DNA from: Phycisphaerae bacterium
Lineage (GTDB): Bacteria; Planctomycetota; Phycisphaerae; Phycisphaerales; SM1A02
Assembly (NCBI GenBank): GCA_002690755.1
Contig: NZFT01000037.1
Coordinates: forward strand, 6,019 to 15,132
Length of the DNA stretch: 9,114 bases
Direction: 5' to 3'
In this document: positions 6,193-9,114 of the stretch, piece after piece
Layout of the letters: each line of letters begins with the position of its first letter
Position numbering within the stretch: the first letter of the stretch is position 1
Made by a program: the position numbers and the translations under genes
Notes under the pieces: model-generated
Seen by the model: only the letters and a program-made list of their open reading frames with translations
The model's database searches: none
Told to the model about the DNA's origin: nothing

Positions 6193-8583
6193 TCAATCGT
6201 CGATCGACGTCATGACCTCGAGTCGACGGTCGAGCGTGCGGAAGTGGAATCCGAAATCGCCGCTGCCGTTCTCGACCGCGATCGTCACCGCGTTCGGGCC
6301 ACGGCGAAGCGGAACCTCCAGCATCGAACCGAACGGTGAAGCGCCGTGCGTGGTTCGATCGAGCAGAATCGTGCGGCCGTTGACGATCACCGCGGCGCCG
6401 TCGTCGGAACCGAAGGCGACGATCGCGGTGGTGTCGTCGGGGGCCATGATCCAGCCCGATGCGATCGCGATCGAGTTCTCGGTGGCTGCAGGATCGGCGG
6501 CGATCTCGAGGAACGAGAGAAGGCCGTTCGGCCGGGTTCGCTTCCGCTCCCACCCGATGGTGCCGCCTGCCGTCTCCGGCGGATCCTTGAGCAATGAGAA
6601 CGTCCGTGCGAAACCCTCGAGGTCCTCGGTCGCGGGATATGGTCCGGCCACCATCCAGGCCCGGGGTCCGGGGCCCGCGACCTCGTTCAGGCCGGAGTCG
6701 CCGAGGTCGCGAAGCGGGGTGACGCCGCGTCGATCGATGAACTCCTGGAGTCGGACCGCGGCGCGGTCGGGGGAGGTCGCGGCGAGTCCGCGGAGGGCGG
6801 CGGCGGCGAGCCGATCGTCCGCCGCTTCGTCGGTCATGAGCCGTTCGAGCTGTTCCGCGAATGCCGGCGCTCCGGTCGCGGCCCGCACCGCCCCGAGCCG
6901 GACGACTCGCCACTGGTCGGATTCGTCGGTGAGGCCGGACTCGATCAATCGGCGTCGAACCTCGGGGTCGAGTTCGTCGTCGGCCCGCGCCGCAGCGATG
7001 ATCCGCCGTCGTTCCGCGCCGGAGGCGAGTTTCCATTCGGAAGCGACCTGATCCGCGCTGATGGTCGCGATCCGTCGCTTCACGCGTTCCAGAGGGGGCA
7101 TCCACGCCGCGTCGAGATCCGCGTCGATTCGAAAGGGGTTGATGATCGCGACCGGTATGACGGGTCGCTTCTTGCCGTCGACCACGGGGGCGAGCGAATC
7201 GTCGCCCTCGACCAACAGCACGATCCAGCCGTCGGTGGCGAGGGGGACCTCGATGTCCCCCTCGAAGCGAGTCCGATCGCGCGACTGATCGACGGGGATT
7301 CGATCGATCTCGTCGCCGTCGAGGATCACCCGGATCCGATCGACGTCGATCCAGGGGGCGGCCTGGATCTCGAGGGCGATCCTGACGCGGCCTTCGGCAT
7401 CGACCGACGCCATTCGAGGATCCTCGTGGAGGCCACGGTCCGGGATGGACGCACGGACGATGGGCCCGCTGCTGACCACGACATCGCCGCTGCGGATCGC
7501 CGCGATCATCTCCCGCGGATCGATGCCGCCCGGATCGTCCGTGGACGAGCCCATGTAGTTTCGTGGGACGCCGGCGAAGTTCGCCTTGACCGAGTGGCTG
7601 TCGGAGTTGCCGGTGGCGATCGCACGGTGGCCGGTGTCGAGCAGGGCGTACCAGTCGAGCATCGAGGAGTGCGTCTGGGAGCCGACGTCGATGCCGTCGG
7701 CGTCCGCGGGGTCCCGCCATCCCCAGAGCGCATTCTCGTTCAGGACCTCGATCGCGTCGAAGTCCGCGCTCCACCGTGGATTGGAGCTGGTGCCGGTGGT
7801 CTCGTCGAGTTCGACCTGGCTGAAGTAGTCGATGCCCGCCCAGCGAGGATGATTGACCTGGATCACCGGGACGACGCCGAGGTCGTTCGGCTCGAGCCGG
7901 ATCATGCGGAACATCGGCGGCGCCGCCGCGAGTCGAGCGGGGATCGGTCGTCGCGCCGGGTCGACCGGGAAGATGTTGAAGTGTCCGATCGGGGTCGAGA
8001 GTTCGTTCCCGACTACGGAGGTGATCTGGGAGGTGGCGCCCAGCGCGGCGATCGTGGGGATGTAGTCGATGTTCCGGTTGTGATCGGTCGCGATGGCGAA
8101 GTCGACGCCTTCCCCGACGAGGCTCACGATCCGTTCCGGCATGTTGGAGTCGCCGTGACCGGAATGCGTGAGGGTATGCAGATGGAAGTCCCCGCCGATC
8201 AGGCCGGTGGTGTCCACCGCCGGTCGAATCCGGAGTTCGACCTCCAGCCGTCCGTGGGCCGGAATGTCGACCCATCTTCGATCGATGCTCCATTCGATGC
8301 CGCGACTGGCGAGCAGTTCACATCGACCGGCGGGCAGGACCACTTCCCCCGTGCCGTCGAGCGCATAGCAGACGTCTTCGCGGACCGCGTGGCGATCGCC
8401 GAAGGGCCCGCCCAGCGCGACGAGGTCCACGTCGGGCTCGAGGACGGTGAGACGGGCGGGCACCGGAGCACCCTCGGGACCGAGGATCCGGTAGGCGAGC
8501 ACGCCCGTCTCCGAACCGGCATCCGGCGACGTGGTCGAGGCAACGGCGATGAGCAGCGCGGCGGTGAGGAGTGGAAGTGTCAT
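6193..8583 (-). CDS. Exported PHP-domain metallohydrolase, CehA/McbA-like, with C-terminal beta-rich domain
   Basis: 796 residues. A short hydrophobic N-terminus (about 1-16) suggests export; no lipobox Cys. Residues about 26-122 look like a beta-sandwich of the carboxypeptidase-regulatory kind. Residues 128-375 are a PHP (polymerase and histidinol phosphatase) domain with a full set of candidate metal ligands: H134-x-H136, D167-H168, E194 and H201 (GNE...GHFNIFP), H245 (VNHPR) and D328-x-H330 (GNSDSH). This pattern is typical of proteins annotated CehA/McbA family metallohydrolase, after the carbaryl hydrolases; the natural substrate here is unknown and could be a phosphoester or other ester. 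Residues about 497-625 are helical and HEAT-like. Residues 641-785 form a beta-rich domain (WMVAGPYP, GSDDGAAVIVNG, LRRGPNAVTIAVENGSGDFGFHFR) of the sort found appended to secreted enzymes. No clear Shine-Dalgarno precedes ATG 8583; the ATG is favoured because the signal-like segment starts there. It is convergent with the chitinase. Confidence 0.85.
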   Translation of the reverse strand: MTLPLLTAALLIAVASTTSPDAGSETGVLAYRILGPEGAPVPARLTVLEPDVDLVALGGPFGDRHAVREDVCYALDGTGEVVLPAGRCELLASRGIEWSIDRRWVDIPAHGRLEVELRIRPAVDTTGLIGGDFHLHTLTHSGHGDSNMPERIVSLVGEGVDFAIATDHNRNIDYIPTIAALGATSQITSVVGNELSTPIGHFNIFPVDPARRPIPARLAAAPPMFRMIRLEPNDLGVVPVIQVNHPRWAGIDYFSQVELDETTGTSSNPRWSADFDAIEVLNENALWGWRDPADADGIDVGSQTHSSMLDWYALLDTGHRAIATGNSDSHSVKANFAGVPRNYMGSSTDDPGGIDPREMIAAIRSGDVVVSSGPIVRASIPDRGLHEDPRMASVDAEGRVRIALEIQAAPWIDVDRIRVILDGDEIDRIPVDQSRDRTRFEGDIEVPLATDGWIVLLVEGDDSLAPVVDGKKRPVIPVAIINPFRIDADLDAAWMPPLERVKRRIATISADQVASEWKLASGAERRRIIAAARADDELDPEVRRRLIESGLTDESDQWRVVRLGAVRAATGAPAFAEQLERLMTDEAADDRLAAAALRGLAATSPDRAAVRLQEFIDRRGVTPLRDLGDSGLNEVAGPGPRAWMVAGPYPATEDLEGFARTFSLLKDPPETAGGTIGWERKRTRPNGLLSFLEIAADPAATENSIAIASGWIMAPDDTTAIVAFGSDDGAAVIVNGRTILLDRTTHGASPFGSMLEVPLRRGPNAVTIAVENGSGDFGFHFRTLDRRLEVMTSIDD

Positions 8584-8613
8584 CCGGGCACCGTACCACT
8601 CGTGAAATGCGAA

Positions 8614-8644
8614 GACGCCCCCGCAGGCGGGCTGCGGGGGCGTC
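8614..8644 (-). terminator. GC-rich hairpin between the His-rich gene and the PHP gene
   Basis: GACGCCCCCGCAG (8614-8626) pairs perfectly with CTGCGGGGGCGTC (8632-8644), a 13-bp stem with loop GCGGG. On the minus strand it starts 26 bases after the stop of the His-rich gene and is followed by TTCGCATTTC, only mildly T-rich. It most likely terminates the His-rich gene. It also ends just 30 bases before the start codon of the PHP gene, leaving little room for a separate promoter, so it may instead reduce read-through or lie in that gene's leader. Confidence 0.65.
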
Positions 8645-8670
8645 CGGTGTCCTTTGGACGATCGCAGGAA

Positions 8671-9114
8671 CTATTCGTTGATCGAGCCGGTGCCGTTGTT
8701 GGCCCACGGGTTGAAGTCACCCGGTGCCCAGCTGCCACCGCGGTTGTAGGGGTTTCCACCCTGCCAGCCACTGGTGTAGGGGTTCGCGGCGTTTCCGCCG
8801 TTCGGGTTGTGGGCGTACGGGCTCGTGGGGTTGTGCATGGCCGCGTGATGCGGGGTCATGTACGCCGGATGGGCGTATCCGTTGAAGCTCGTGGTCATGT
8901 GCGGGGCGCCCGCGACCGAGTACGAGCCACCGGGGTGATAGTGGTGATGTGTGTGGTAGTGATAGTGGATCTGGGGGGATCCGATCGCCTGCGATTCCAG
9001 GGACTGCGGGTTCACTTCGCCGCCAGGGCCGTTGTAGCCCGCCGGGGCGCCGCCACCGGTTTCCGGCTTGCCTTTGATTTCATAGTTCTCGTCCTGCATC
9101 GCGCCGGCCCAGAT
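8671..9114 (-). CDS. His-rich, Gly/Asn/Tyr/Pro-rich protein of unknown function (possibly 5'-partial)
   Basis: Function not recognised. From ATG 9099 it is 142 residues, but no Shine-Dalgarno is seen before that ATG and the frame stays open to the window edge (IWAGA-M), so the true start may lie outside and this may be the tail of a larger protein. Residues 1-12 are charged (MQDENYEIKGKP). A Gly/Pro/Ser stretch follows to residue 43, then a cluster with 7 His in 11 residues (H45, 47, 49, 51, 52, 53, 55, alternating with Tyr and Thr). Further His are at 67, 77, 84, 85, 89 and 97. The end (98-142) is Asn/Gly/Trp/Tyr-rich (NPYTSGWQGGNPYNRGG). No signal peptide, membrane segment or catalytic motif is visible in the part seen. 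The His cluster could bind Ni, Zn or Cu, and the whole is likely disordered; both are inferences. The codons look like those of neighbouring genes, and the stop is followed by a strong hairpin, which supports a real gene. Confidence 0.6.
   Translation of the reverse strand: MWAGAMQDENYEIKGKPETGGGAPAGYNGPGGEVNPQSLESQAIGSPQIHYHYHTHHHYHPGGSYSVAGAPHMTTSFNGYAHPAYMTPHHAAMHNPTSPYAHNPNGGNAANPYTSGWQGGNPYNRGGSWAPGDFNPWANNGTGSINE

Noticed and set aside
6068..8293. 741-residue open frame in another minus-strand frame across the PHP gene
   Set aside because: Arg/Pro/Gly/His-dominated composition typical of an out-of-frame reading of GC-rich DNA; the overlapping frame has clear PHP motifs.

Overview
The window looks like chromosomal DNA of a high-GC bacterium of the Planctomycetota, most likely class Phycisphaerae. 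Three things point there. The partial 16S rRNA carries planctomycete-type variants: GGCTGC after the 338 region, GGGGGCTCACACAAGCGG near E. coli position 915, and a close match to the PLA886 probe site. The 16S gene has no 23S behind it, which is common in that phylum. The chitinase carries a paired 'DLDGSG..GGDLG.LL..WG' dockerin-like module of the kind abundant in secreted proteins of Phycisphaerae. Class level is an inference; phylum is fairly secure.

Layout, left to right. (1) 1-1208, + strand: the 3' four-fifths of a 16S rRNA gene. It is followed by a 180-base trailer holding four clean hairpins and a strong intrinsic terminator (1391-1430). No tRNA, 23S or 5S follows, so this is a stand-alone rrs unit. 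(2) 1431-1928: about 500 bases with no convincing gene, a few small repeats and a 2 x 20 bp tandem repeat. (3) 1929-3542, - strand: an MFS sugar porter (XylE/GLUT-like) with an unusual His/Ala/Thr-rich insert in the predicted extracytoplasmic loop between TM9 and TM10. (4) 3543-4136: a divergent intergenic region of about 590 bases with several inverted repeats. It also holds a hairpin plus T-run that looks like an intrinsic terminator reading toward the chitinase, 147 bases before its start codon. (5) 4137-6113, + strand: a secreted modular GH18 chitinase, ordered signal peptide, CBM2-like domain, Gly/Asp linker, dockerin-like pair, GH18 catalytic domain. (6) 6143-6178: a 15-bp GC-rich hairpin serving both convergent genes. 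(7) 6193-8583, - strand: an exported PHP-domain metallohydrolase of the CehA/McbA type with a helical-repeat region and a C-terminal beta-rich domain. (8) 8614-8644: a 13-bp GC-rich hairpin. (9) 8671 to the window edge, - strand: the C-terminal part, or all, of a His-rich, Gly/Asn/Tyr/Pro-rich protein of unknown function.

How the genes may work together: the chitinase and the sugar porter are divergently arranged and could form a polymer-degradation and sugar-uptake pair controlled from the shared intergenic region. This is inference from position only; the porter's substrate cannot be read from sequence. The PHP protein and the His-rich protein are co-directional but separated by a strong hairpin, so they may be separate transcription units. 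No mobile element, CRISPR array or tRNA was seen. I found no clear new multi-gene system. The most unusual items are the placement of the dockerin module inside the chitinase, the terminator-like leader element before the chitinase, the structured 16S trailer, and the two His-rich segments.
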